IMG/VR virus record: IMGVR_UViG_3300046007_011723
Span: 1 to 40,131 of that record
From: a virus
Length of the DNA stretch: 40,131 bases
Strand: one strand, 5' to 3'
Position numbers and translations under genes: made by a program. Below, in pieces: positions 25,559 to 31,496 of this stretch (positions within the stretch are counted from its first letter, which is position 1; each line of letters begins with the position of its first letter). The notes below the pieces were generated by a model. The model worked only from the letters and a program-made list of their open reading frames with translations, had not been told where the DNA came from and made no database searches.

Positions 25559-26030
25559 CTGGCGGTTCCAGGGTCAGCTGTTTGATGATGCTGCTGATTG
25601 GTTGGGCTTTGTGTATGTCATTCACAACACCAGGGATGATCGAAGATACATAGGCAAGAAGCTGTTCAAGCAGACCCGCACAAGAATGGTCGGAGGTCGA
25701 CGTCGGCGCATGACCACAGAGTCAGACTGGCGCGCATACTGGGGATCAAATCCGCATGTTCACGCAGACAGAGACAGATTGGGCGTGGATGGCTTTCACA
25801 GACAGATTGTCTATCTGGTACGATCAAAGGGCGTGCTGAGCTATCTGGAAGCAAAAACGCAATTCGATGCCCATGTGCTGTTGCATCCTGACAGATTCTA
25901 CAATGGCATCATTAACTGTCGCATCAATGCTACGCATGTTCGCAGCATTCAGGACATAGCATGTGATCAACAATGCCTTGAGGAAATTCATCATGCAAAG
26001 ACATTTTTTGGAAACCCTGGGATGGGTTGA
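25527..26030 (+). CDS. GIY-YIG-like putative nuclease
   Basis: This is a 167-residue protein. GFVYVIHN at 27-34 and YIGKKLF at 41-47 match the spacing of the GIY-YIG motif. An Arg-rich loop, then WRAYWGSNP and SKGVLSYLEAKTQF follow, where the Glu may be the catalytic acid. Similar proteins are common in T4-like phages; they may be homing or repair endonucleases, or inactive relatives. The start overlaps the 49-residue gene by 32 nt and the end overlaps the oxygenase gene by 38 nt. Confidence 0.65.
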   Translation: MTTTEPTKKSDWRFQGQLFDDAADWLGFVYVIHNTRDDRRYIGKKLFKQTRTRMVGGRRRRMTTESDWRAYWGSNPHVHADRDRLGVDGFHRQIVYLVRSKGVLSYLEAKTQFDAHVLLHPDRFYNGIINCRINATHVRSIQDIACDQQCLEEIHHAKTFFGNPGMG

Positions 26031-26601
26031 GGATTGCATGCCGCAACGCATGCTACGATCACTGCAGACCTGGTGCAATGCACAGATTGCACAGAACTTC
26101 GCTGGCCTGCAGTCCCGACGTCAGGGTCTGGTGGGCCAGATCGAACACGAGTACGACGTACCCTGGGCAACGTGGATGAGCATCGAACCCTGGATCATGA
26201 AACTGGTGCAGAGCTATGCAGACCCTGAATTGACTCCGAACTTCGAAGGTTGTCGAACCAGAACTGGTCTGCAGCCCTGGATAAACTTTGCTAAACCCGG
26301 AGAATACAATCCCCTGCACGTACACGAAGGCAGCCTGAGCTGGGTGCTGTGGATCAACATTCCTCCACAAAAGCGGCCCGTAGCAGACAGCGTATTAGAG
26401 GGTCAGGTACGAAACCGAAGCTACTTTGGCTTTGTATGGGCCAGCACACGCAATGGTCTGGGTCTGGCTCAACGAGCTCTGGACGTTGATTCTGACTGGA
26501 TGGGTCGATGCATAGTATTCCCCAGTTGTCTGTCACATCATGTACAGCCCGCTAGTCACGAAGCAGGCTATCGCATCAGCATGGCTGGCAATGTGTGGTG
26601 A
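25993..26601 (+). CDS. 2OG-Fe(II) oxygenase-like protein
   Basis: This is a 202-residue protein with the layout of phage 2-oxoglutarate- and iron-dependent oxygenases. NPLHVHEGSLSWVLWINIP at 106-124 provides the first iron ligands (H109/H111). IVFPSCLSHHVQP at 174-186 provides the distal His (H182/H183). R194 in AGYRISMAGNV would bind 2-oxoglutarate. I choose ATG 25993, because GAGGA lies 8 nt upstream, rather than the upstream ATG at 25963. Aquatic T4-like phages carry many such enzymes; the substrate is unknown. Confidence 0.78.
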   Translation: MQRHFLETLGWVEDCMPQRMLRSLQTWCNAQIAQNFAGLQSRRQGLVGQIEHEYDVPWATWMSIEPWIMKLVQSYADPELTPNFEGCRTRTGLQPWINFAKPGEYNPLHVHEGSLSWVLWINIPPQKRPVADSVLEGQVRNRSYFGFVWASTRNGLGLAQRALDVDSDWMGRCIVFPSCLSHHVQPASHEAGYRISMAGNVW

Positions 26602-26663
26602 TGCTCTGAATGAGAATGTATTCGCAATAACTGTGATCGCACTCTAGACAATAGGGGTAAACC

Positions 26664-26969
26664 ATGGGCAGAAAGCGGAGAGAACCCAGAACATGTCCCC
26701 GATGCGGTATCATACACCAGCTACGTGGACCGTACTGTAGCCAGAGCTGCGGCAACGTACGCGAGTATACGCCCGAGCTACGACAGCAACGCAGCAACGC
26801 AGCGCGCGCCTACATGCAGGCCAATCCCGACGTAGCGCACAATCTGCAGAACATCCGACAGCTGCAACAGTCAAGCAACGGAGACATACGCACCTTCGAT
26901 GACTGGATGGTCGTACCGCCCCTTGACGACGATGATGAGCTCGCTGACTGGGACGTAAACAGTTACTGA
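26664..26969 (+). CDS. Zinc-finger protein with acidic tail
   Basis: This is a 101-residue protein. It begins with a basic stretch (GRKRREPR) and a four-Cys zinc finger, C11, C14, C25 and C29 (CPRCG, then YCSQSCGN), like that of small DNA-binding or ribosome-type zinc proteins. The C-terminus is strongly acidic (PPLDDDDELADWD). TAGGGG precedes the ATG. It is followed by paired AGAACGCATTCTCAGCA boxes and the first repeated promoter, so a regulatory role is possible. Confidence 0.6.
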   Translation: MGRKRREPRTCPRCGIIHQLRGPYCSQSCGNVREYTPELRQQRSNAARAYMQANPDVAHNLQNIRQLQQSSNGDIRTFDDWMVVPPLDDDDELADWDVNSY

Positions 26970-27029
26970 GAACGCATTCTCAGCAGGCACCCAGAGATGC
27001 TTTGGCTTAGTAAGAACGCATTCTCAGCA
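26966..27029 (+). repeat. Pair of 17-nt direct repeats, each a near-palindrome (possible operators)
   Basis: AGAACGCATTCTCAGCA occurs exactly at 26969-26985 and at 27013-27029, 44 nt apart (about four helical turns). The first copy extends to a perfect 7-bp stem, CTGAGAA and TTCTCAG around CGCA. The second ends 28 nt before the -35 box at 27058. A 14/17 match lies at 28570-28586, 12 nt before another -35 box, and a looser TGAGAATGTATTCGCA at 26611. No U-tract follows, so a terminator is unlikely; operator or activator sites are the better guess. Confidence 0.6.
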
Positions 27030-27057
27030 TTTCCCACCCAAACCAAAGACCCTTTGC

Positions 27058-27086
27058 TTGACTCGGGTATAGAACGGTGCTATAAT
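27058..27086 (+). promoter_or_regulatory. Repeated early promoter P1
   Basis: TTGACT, 17 nt, TATAAT, with the family block GGTGC directly before the -10. An ATG at 27093 falls at the predicted transcription start and is in frame with the AAA ATPase start at 27120. Confidence 0.85.
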
Positions 27087-27119
27087 CGTAGCATGTTAAG
27101 TGATAAAGGCCAAGTTCAA

Positions 27120-28037
27120 ATGCAAGCTACCAGTTCCATTAAGTTCGATGCTCAAAGTCGACAGTTCTATGCGTTCGTAGGCAGTAAGAAAGTGCGCAGC
27201 ACCCGCAGAGAATACGTTGAAATGCGCATCCTGCAGCTGGGTGGCAACATAGCACCCCAGGCTACGACAGCTGCCGTGAGTCAGGCAGCCACAGAGAGCT
27301 TTGGCATTACGGAACGCTTTGGCTTCGTAGAGCAGATGGTGCAGATGGTAAGCAGCCGTACCATGGCAAGTGCCATTGTCAGCGGTCCGGGCGGATTGGG
27401 CAAGACCCATACCGTGTTGCAGAGCCTTAGAAAGGTCGGACTTACAGATGTTACCGACATGGCTGACTTTGAGGTTGGGGCTAGAGTGAACCGCAGTCGT
27501 AGCTTCAGAGTCATCAAGGGCTTTAGCACAGCCAAGGGACTGTTCCGTAGCCTGCAGGAAGGCAATGGCATGACCCTGGTGTTCGATGATTGCGACAGCG
27601 TGCTCAAGGATCCCGTAGCGCTCAACCTGCTCAAGGGAGCCCTGGATAGCTACAGTGACCGTTGGATTTCCTGGAATGCAGATTTGAAGGACGACGATCT
27701 GGATCGTACCTTCAAGTTCACGGGATCGATCATATTCATTACCAACCGCAGTCTCAACGACATTGACCAGGCCATCCGCACCCGGGCCATGTGCGTGGAT
27801 CTAACCATGACTGCAGCTCAGAAGCTAGAGCGCATGACTACGATTGCCGGTAGTGCAGAGTTCATGCCCGAGGCTACGGATGCCGAGAAGACCGAAGCCC
27901 TGGAGTTGTTGAAGAGCTTTGTTGACAGCGTAGAGACCCTGAGCCTCCGCAGCCTGATCCAGGTTGTGAAGATTCGTCAGACCGCTGGTGATAACTGGAA
28001 GAACTTTGCCCGTTATGTCCTGACCCAGGGCGCCTGA
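27120..28037 (+). CDS. AAA-type ATPase
   Basis: This is a 305-residue ATPase: Walker A at 89-96 (GPGGLGKT), Walker B at 153-157 (LVFDD), sensor N209 (FITNRSL) and candidate arginine fingers R220/R222. It resembles small phage AAA proteins annotated as ATPases of unknown substrate; no protease or helicase domain is attached. The upstream promoter excludes the long open frame that begins at 26997. I choose ATG 27120, after AAAGG at 27105-27109; an in-frame ATG at 27093 coincides with the predicted +1 and could serve as a leaderless start. It probably remodels a host or phage complex early in infection. Confidence 0.8.
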   Translation: MQATSSIKFDAQSRQFYAFVGSKKVRSTRREYVEMRILQLGGNIAPQATTAAVSQAATESFGITERFGFVEQMVQMVSSRTMASAIVSGPGGLGKTHTVLQSLRKVGLTDVTDMADFEVGARVNRSRSFRVIKGFSTAKGLFRSLQEGNGMTLVFDDCDSVLKDPVALNLLKGALDSYSDRWISWNADLKDDDLDRTFKFTGSIIFITNRSLNDIDQAIRTRAMCVDLTMTAAQKLERMTTIAGSAEFMPEATDAEKTEALELLKSFVDSVETLSLRSLIQVVKIRQTAGDNWKNFARYVLTQGA

Positions 28038-28045
28038 GCCTAGGC

Positions 28046-28074
28046 TTGACAAAGGTTGGAAACGGTGCTAGAAT
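28046..28074 (+). promoter_or_regulatory. Repeated early promoter P2
   Basis: TTGACA, 17 nt, TAGAAT, with GGTGC before the -10. It starts 8 nt after the AAA gene. ATG 28082 is at the predicted +1 and in frame with the start at 28103. Confidence 0.85.
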
Positions 28075-28102
28075 CAAGGTTATGATGATAAAGGAAATTG
28101 CG

Positions 28103-28288
28103 ATGAGAAAAATCATGGGTACAGCAGGTCTGATTGTGGGTATGCTGGTGTTGATCGGCATCGCTGGTCATGTTACCGAGCTAGGTCCCGAGGCTGGCAT
28201 CAACGAAGCGCTGAATGTGCTGGCAACCTTGCTGGTCACGGGCTGTCTGATCAATCTAAGCTGGTTCATGATAGAACACGACGTCTAG
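28103..28288 (+). CDS. Small membrane protein, two helices
   Basis: This is a 61-residue protein with two hydrophobic helices, residues about 6-23 (GTAGLIVGMLVLIGIAG) and 38-56. AAGGA lies 8 nt before ATG 28103. An in-frame ATG at 28082 coincides with the predicted transcription start and would add MMIKEIA. No family is recognised. The own promoter suggests an early role at the host membrane. Confidence 0.6.
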   Translation: MRKIMGTAGLIVGMLVLIGIAGHVTELGPEAGINEALNVLATLLVTGCLINLSWFMIEHDV

Positions 28289-28487
28289 GCTGATATCCAG
28301 CAGGTCGGGAGATCTGCTTGGAAAAAAGTGCTTGTAAATCAATGACTTAGCTACGGGGATTTCTGTGTTTTTCATGAAAATCCTCTGAATCTACGTTTGC
28401 TTAGGGGCTAGTGTATCAAGCCCCATGCAGGAACATTTGAAGCCAAGCAAACACGGGGATCATTATAGATGTTAAAAACCCCTTGAT
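28289..28487. other. Non-coding stretch with several inverted repeats
   Basis: About 200 nt without a credible gene on either strand. It holds a 7-bp hairpin at 28300-28317 (GCAGGTC, loop GGGA, GATCTGC with one G-U), a perfect 12-nt palindrome TTTTCATGAAAA at 28369-28380, and the nested structure at 28395-28452. The open frames on the - strand here are shadows of the promoter repeats. No terminator-like U-tract follows the hairpins. Confidence 0.6.
28395..28452. other. Nested inverted repeats, candidate structured RNA or DNA element
   Basis: GTTTGCTT (28395-28402) pairs perfectly with AAGCAAAC (28445-28452). Inside, GGGGCT (28404-28409) pairs with AGCCCC (28419-28424). The result is a hairpin enclosed by an outer 8-bp stem in an otherwise gene-dense genome. 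Orientation is unknown. It could be a small RNA, a processing site or a protein-binding site; it resembles no family that I know. Confidence 0.45.
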
Positions 28488-28516
28488 TTGACTCTGGTAT
28501 AGATTGGTGCTAGTAT
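28488..28516 (+). promoter_or_regulatory. Repeated early promoter P3, no gene directly behind
   Basis: TTGACT, 17 nt, TAGTAT, with GGTGC before the -10. The spacer is identical to that of P4. No ATG lies at the predicted start, and no gene lies between P3 and P4, so the first 110 nt of its transcript are untranslated and contain a tRNA-T-arm-like GGTTCGAATCC. Confidence 0.75.
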
Positions 28517-28598
28517 GTAGTTGTGGTTCGAATCCGACACGGAGGGGTGGACGGCGGGGGTTCTTCGCAAAAACGCATTCTGTGCAAAGACCCGTTGC

Positions 28599-28627
28599 TT
28601 GACTCTGGTATAGATTGGTGCTAGACT
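28599..28627 (+). promoter_or_regulatory. Repeated early promoter P4
   Basis: TTGACT, 17 nt, TAGACT, with GGTGC before the -10. The -10 is the weakest of the family. ATG 28635 is at the predicted +1 and in frame with the start at 28656. An AAAACGCATTCTGTGCA box ends 12 nt upstream of the -35. Confidence 0.8.
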
Positions 28628-28655
28628 GTATGTTATGATGACAAAGGAAATGAAA

Positions 28656-28880
28656 ATGATCCGCGATACCGTATATGTTAGCCCATTCTTCGGACACGTT
28701 TGCCGCATCCCAGCAGCAGCTGTCAAGACCTACATGGAGCGTGATGCAGCCCTAACCAAGATGCGTGAGCTGGGTGGAATTCATGCAGCTCCCAGTCCTG
28801 CGATGCTGAAGCTTCGTGCTAAGATGCTCCGCTGCAAGCGCCGGATCGAGCGCGAAGGCTGGTACAGCGTAATCCTCTGA
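28656..28880 (+). CDS. Small basic hypothetical protein
   Basis: This is a 74-residue protein with a basic C-terminal helix (KLRAKMLRCKRRIEREGWY). AAAGGA lies 7 nt before ATG 28656; the in-frame ATG at 28635, at the predicted transcription start, would add MMTKEMK. I know no family. As an early gene with its own promoter it may target a host process. Confidence 0.6.
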   Translation: MIRDTVYVSPFFGHVCRIPAAAVKTYMERDAALTKMRELGGIHAAPSPAMLKLRAKMLRCKRRIEREGWYSVIL

Positions 28881-28892
28881 AAGACCCGTTGC

Positions 28893-28921
28893 TTGACTCG
28901 GGTATAGATTGGTGCTATAAT
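28893..28921 (+). promoter_or_regulatory. Repeated early promoter P5
   Basis: TTGACT, 17 nt, TATAAT, with GGTGC before the -10 and AAGACCCGTTGC before the -35. The previous stop codon directly precedes the conserved block. ATG 28928 is at the predicted +1 and in frame with the start at 28958. Confidence 0.85.
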
Positions 28922-28957
28922 CAAGACATGTTAAATAAGAAATTGAAGGAAAAGCCG

Positions 28958-29182
28958 ATGTTCGAAAGTCGTTATGGAATGTTCAGTGCCGAAGGTGATG
29001 AAGCAGTGTCAAGAGTCATTGACACCGCAAAGAACTTCAACATGACCTGGGACCGGGTCGTTGATTTCATTGACAGCATTTGCACCATGCGTCCCAATGT
29101 ACGTGAGATGCGTGACACCGCAGTGCTCGAAGAAATCTTCGACGCCATTGGCTACGACGAATCCGTTGACTTTTACCAGTGA
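28958..29182 (+). CDS. Small acidic hypothetical protein
   Basis: This is a 74-residue acidic protein (MFESRYGMFSAEGDEAVSRV, with a C-terminal LEEIFDAIGYDESVDFYQ). GAAGGA lies 8-9 nt before ATG 28958; the in-frame ATG at 28928 would add ten residues beginning MLNKKLKEKP. The family is unknown to me. It overlaps the open frame of the next gene but not its chosen start. Confidence 0.6.
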   Translation: MFESRYGMFSAEGDEAVSRVIDTAKNFNMTWDRVVDFIDSICTMRPNVREMRDTAVLEEIFDAIGYDESVDFYQ

Positions 29183-29190
29183 GATTGACG

Positions 29191-29400
29191 ATGTCTAGAA
29201 TGAAAGACCTATACATGGACATCATGGAAGAGCTTGAGTTAGCTGAGCTGAATTTCCATGAGATTGCAGCCAAGTTTGGTGTGACCCATGAAGATGTCTG
29301 CATAGTCTGGGATGAGCTCAGCCTGCAGCATGAAGAACTATTGTCAGATCGTCACAGGCCCATAGAGGCTGACGCAAGCTGGTACGATCTCGAATACTAG
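29191..29400 (+). CDS. Small helix-turn-helix-like protein
   Basis: This is a 69-residue acidic protein. LNFHEIAAKFGVTHEDVCIV at about residues 22-41 has the spacing of a helix-turn-helix (EIAAKFGVT), as in small phage proteins that also end in acidic, aromatic tails. The net negative charge argues against strong DNA binding. I choose ATG 29191 over GTG 29179; the RBS is weak. Confidence 0.6.
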   Translation: MSRMKDLYMDIMEELELAELNFHEIAAKFGVTHEDVCIVWDELSLQHEELLSDRHRPIEADASWYDLEY

Positions 29401-29415
29401 AATGCAGGAGCAACC

Positions 29416-29643
29416 ATGGGAATGTGGACCACAGAACTTCAGGACGAGATGAAGACCGTCGTAGCCGAGCTCAGTAACGCCAGCCAGGCCTGCTACGGAA
29501 ACCACAGTTATGCTGCGGGTTACCTGGAAAGCGTTGTCGTAGACCTGCTTCGACACGCACCCAAGCGTCGACAGCGAGCGTTAATCAGCGACCTGTGTCG
29601 AGTCTCCCAGGAGCTCAGAGCTCGGGCTCAGAACCATGTATAA
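29416..29643 (+). CDS. Small conserved phage protein
   Basis: This is a 75-residue helical protein. NHSYAAGYLESVVVDLLRHA followed by a basic stretch (PKRRQRALISDL) is a pattern that I recall from hypothetical proteins of T4-like phages. AGGAG lies 6-7 nt before the ATG. The function is unknown. It overlaps the 46-residue gene that follows by 8 nt. Confidence 0.6.
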   Translation: MGMWTTELQDEMKTVVAELSNASQACYGNHSYAAGYLESVVVDLLRHAPKRRQRALISDLCRVSQELRARAQNHV

Positions 29644-29776
29644 GGTTCAGCTCATAAACTTTGGTACGACCCGAGAGTTTCAGACCCTGGAAGCTGCTCT
29701 GACCTGGGCTCGTTCCACGGGTTTCGAATGCAGCATCTGGGCCGGATCTGAATACTTGCAGATGGTTAGACCCTAA
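29636..29776 (+). CDS. 46-residue hypothetical protein
   Basis: The ATG at 29636, inside the end of the previous gene, encodes 46 residues with an alternating beta-alpha-beta look (YKVQLINFG, then LEAALTWARSTGF, then CSIWAGSEYLQMV). This small fold occurs in many tiny phage proteins. Its stop lies 4 nt before the conserved block of promoter P6, as for other genes here. No RBS is obvious apart from coupling. Confidence 0.5.
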   Translation: MYKVQLINFGTTREFQTLEAALTWARSTGFECSIWAGSEYLQMVRP

Positions 29777-29787
29777 AGACCCGTTGC

Positions 29788-29816
29788 TTGACTCGGGTAT
29801 TCGAAGGTGCTAGAAT
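29788..29816 (+). promoter_or_regulatory. Repeated early promoter P6
   Basis: TTGACT, 17 nt, TAGAAT, GGTGC before the -10 and AAGACCCGTTGC before the -35. The core is identical to that of P7 over all 29 nt. ATG 29824 lies at the predicted +1 but opens a separate 36-codon frame. Confidence 0.85.
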
Positions 29817-29823
29817 GATTGTT

Positions 29824-29934
29824 ATGGTGAAGACGAAACCGAACAGACAAATTGCAGAGGGTAGTCCGAAGCAGATGAGTTTCGTTGGATCCAGCCAAGC
29901 AATTGGTGCTGGGCAAAGAAATTTTACAGCGTAA
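29824..29934 (+). CDS. 36-codon leader-like open frame
   Basis: The ATG at the predicted transcription start of P6 opens 36 codons (start MVKTKPNRQIAEG), which end 14 nt before the next gene. There is no Shine-Dalgarno; it could be translated only from a leaderless mRNA. Unlike the other promoters of the family, the frame is not continuous with the downstream gene. It may be a leader peptide, a decayed gene or chance. Confidence 0.3.
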   Translation: MVKTKPNRQIAEGSPKQMSFVGSSQAIGAGQRNFTA

Positions 29935-29948
29935 TCAGGAGCTCGTCC

Positions 29949-30215
29949 ATGCGTAATCGTCTAGTCGTAGGTCTAAAGAATAGCCAGAAGATCCGAGTCA
30001 TCGTCAATGGCGTAGCGTTTCACACCACAGTAGCTGGTGCCCTGGAAGGCATGACGTTCGTGGATCAGCGTCTCGCAGTAAGCCATGTTCTGACCGAGCT
30101 GGGCTTGGGGCAGTTCAACCATACCGATCGACCCATGGGCATAGCCAAACCCGTCCGAGTCTACAATCACAAGAATGAGCGTGTTACCATAGATGTTCAG
30201 GTTGATTTAGTCTAG
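29949..30215 (+). CDS. Small hypothetical protein
   Basis: This is an 88-residue protein, basic and beta-rich at the start (RNRLVVGLKNSQKIRVIVNG). The middle (ALEGMTFVDQRLAVSHVLTE) is helical. No family is recognised. AGGAG lies 7 nt before the ATG. It belongs to the P6 transcript together with the next gene. Confidence 0.6.
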   Translation: MRNRLVVGLKNSQKIRVIVNGVAFHTTVAGALEGMTFVDQRLAVSHVLTELGLGQFNHTDRPMGIAKPVRVYNHKNERVTIDVQVDLV

Positions 30216-30223
30216 GAGCAGAT

Positions 30224-30409
30224 ATGGACTTTCTTATTCGAGCGGAAAAGTATGCTGAGGCCCGAGGCCACGATGCCTTTTTCAAATGGATCTATGTGAA
30301 TCACCGCGAATCCAACGGAGTCACGGATAGTGTGTGGAAATCATTAAGTTATCTTTATGGTGATGACGTGGCTCATGGGCTAGAATTCCCTGAATACCCC
30401 GTTGCTTGA
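30224..30409 (+). CDS. Small hypothetical protein with DDVAHGL motif
   Basis: This is a 61-residue helical protein. Its YLYGDDVAHGLEF resembles YMKADDVAHMLDL in the protein at 30462, so the two may be distant paralogues. GGAG lies 7-8 nt before the ATG. Its stop codon TGA is inside the -35 box of P7, which shows how tightly coding and promoter sequences are merged. Confidence 0.6.
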   Translation: MDFLIRAEKYAEARGHDAFFKWIYVNHRESNGVTDSVWKSLSYLYGDDVAHGLEFPEYPVA

Positions 30410-30434
30410 CTCGGGTATTCGAAGGTGCTAGAAT
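30406..30434 (+). promoter_or_regulatory. Repeated early promoter P7
   Basis: TTGACT, 17 nt, TAGAAT, GGTGC before the -10; same 29-nt core as P6. The -35 contains the stop codon of the gene before. ATG 30441 is at the predicted +1 and in frame with the start at 30462. Confidence 0.85.
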
Positions 30435-30461
30435 ACATGTATGATGAATAAGGAATCCAAG

Positions 30462-30641
30462 ATGACCATAGACCCGGATGTTCGTAGTTACGCCCTAGAC
30501 CTGGTTGCCCAGGGTGTCGTAGACACAGAAGTGTTGCTCAGAGCCTGTTTGGGCTACATGAAAGCCGATGATGTAGCTCACATGCTGGACCTCAACGAAC
30601 TCAGCCCCCGTTTCATGTCAGAGGCTATCGAAAATGTCTGA
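30462..30641 (+). CDS. Small hypothetical protein with DDVAHML motif
   Basis: This is a 59-residue acidic, helical protein (YMKADDVAHMLDLNELSPRF). AAGGA lies 8-9 nt before ATG 30462; the in-frame ATG at 30441, at the predicted +1, would add MMNKESK. Small phage proteins with DDV and DLNELS segments are frequent, but no function is known to me. It overlaps the next gene by 8 nt. Confidence 0.6.
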   Translation: MTIDPDVRSYALDLVAQGVVDTEVLLRACLGYMKADDVAHMLDLNELSPRFMSEAIENV

Positions 30642-30819
30642 CCAGATCATTACTAGAGTCATTAAGTATTTCACTGATGCTGGCGAAGCAGGCTTCGATC
30701 GTGAAGCCAGTCCTGGCAACGGAAGCTATTACGTAGCCCTCTATGATGGAAGCTACGATGCTACAGGCTTCGACACTCTGGCCGAGGCCATTGAGGAACT
30801 TCGATACGCTACAGAATGA
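30634..30819 (+). CDS. Small hypothetical protein
   Basis: This is a 61-residue protein. SYYVALYDGSYDATGFDTLA followed by EAIEELRYATE gives a small beta-beta-alpha look, as in many phage mini proteins. It is acidic and probably soluble. The start overlaps the previous gene by 8 nt. The stop lies 8 nt before the P8 -35 box. Confidence 0.6.
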   Translation: MSDQIITRVIKYFTDAGEAGFDREASPGNGSYYVALYDGSYDATGFDTLAEAIEELRYATE

Positions 30820-30827
30820 CCCGTTGC

Positions 30828-30856
30828 TTGACTCGGGTATTCCCTGGTGCTAGAAT
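30828..30856 (+). promoter_or_regulatory. Repeated early promoter P8
   Basis: TTGACT, 17 nt, TAGAAT, GGTGC before the -10. It starts the longest transcript of the right arm, with the first member of the MNERI/HFGVEE family. ATG 30863 is at the predicted +1 and in frame with the start at 30887. Confidence 0.85.
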
Positions 30857-30886
30857 AGTGGTATGGTAAACAACAAGGAGCAAGCG

Positions 30887-31201
30887 ATGAACGAACGAAT
30901 TAGACAACTTGCTGAACAAGCGGGTATTCCTGCCATCGACGGTGTATGGGACTACAATGACAGAAATCTTTTAGTAAAAGATGGCGGTGAATGGCGGACG
31001 GCTGTGCCATCTGAAATCATCGGCACCATGATCAACTCTGAAAAAGGACTCGAAAAGTTCGCAGAGTTGATTGTAAAGGAATGTGCCGAAATTTCAGAAC
31101 AAAGTCAATGGAGTGAAGCCAAGGGCGAATATTATGAAGGCTTTAATGAGGCTATGATTTATGTTTCCAATAAGATTAAAGAACATTTTGAGATTAGTTA
31201 A
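30887..31201 (+). CDS. MNERI-family protein, copy A
   Basis: This is a 104-residue member of the family repeated ten times in this arm. The N-terminus is MNERIRQLAEQAG, the core LEKFAELIVKECAEI and the end IKEHFEIS. Between the conserved ends lies a 30-residue stretch private to this copy. The family is common and often multicopy in T4-like phages, with no function known to me. AAGGAG precedes ATG 30887. An in-frame ATG at 30863 would add MVNKEQA. Confidence 0.75.
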   Translation: MNERIRQLAEQAGIPAIDGVWDYNDRNLLVKDGGEWRTAVPSEIIGTMINSEKGLEKFAELIVKECAEISEQSQWSEAKGEYYEGFNEAMIYVSNKIKEHFEIS

Positions 31202-31410
31202 TGAATAACGACAGCGACCAAACTATGAAACTAGTGGGGATGTACGACGCCCATGTCATCACCTGCCCCAAGCATGGCGAACACCCGCACTGCATCATCA
31301 GCAACATCAAAGGCCACGAAGGTGTGTGGTGTCAGATTTGCTGGCTGGAGAGCCTTGGCACGCCATTTCCCATGCAAAAGAAACGACTGCCTTTTGGAGA
31401 TGGAACATGA
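31201..31410 (+). CDS. Small Cys/His-rich zinc-binding-type protein
   Basis: This is a 69-residue protein with a CPKHGEHPHC segment and WCQICWLES, so four Cys and several His can bind zinc. Similar mini proteins are common in phages of proteobacteria. The start overlaps the previous stop by 1 nt (TAATG) and the end overlaps the 29-residue gene by 4 nt. Confidence 0.65.
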   Translation: MNNDSDQTMKLVGMYDAHVITCPKHGEHPHCIISNIKGHEGVWCQICWLESLGTPFPMQKKRLPFGDGT

Positions 31411-31496
31411 ACCCTAATCCAACCTGTGAGTTGAATTGTAGATTTATATATGGGCACGTTGCCAAAAAGATTCCTAAATATTTAGAAATTGAATAA
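31407..31496 (+). CDS. 29-residue fragment related to the protein at 39419
   Basis: The ATG at 31407 opens 29 codons: NPNPTCELNCRFIYGH parallels HPNPDCDRHCKFVYGY at the start of the 73-residue protein at 39419. The zinc-ribbon C-terminal part (CIECH) is absent, so this looks like a truncated copy or a minimal version. Overlaps of 4 nt and 1 nt with its neighbours mean that it is still set up for translation. Confidence 0.5.
   Translation: MNPNPTCELNCRFIYGHVAKKIPKYLEIE

Noticed and set aside
26966-26983. Hairpin after the zinc-finger gene as intrinsic terminator
   Set aside because: No T-tract follows, the stem is AT-rich, and the sequence is repeated as a box 44 nt downstream.
26997-27119. 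Longer N-terminus for the AAA ATPase
   Set aside because: It would run through promoter P1 and a repeated box; the RBS-preceded ATG at 27120 gives a normal N-terminus.
28480-28552. Possible complete tRNA around GGTTCGAATCC, with ACCCCT upstream able to pair with AGGGGT downstream
   Set aside because: The ACCCCT belongs to the promoter repeat, three extra nt lie between T-arm and acceptor strand, the T-stem pairs poorly, and no D-arm or anticodon arm is found.
28416-28726. Reverse-strand frames with repeated LAPIYTRVK
   Set aside because: The repeated peptide is the reverse complement of the promoter units P3 and P4, not a protein repeat.
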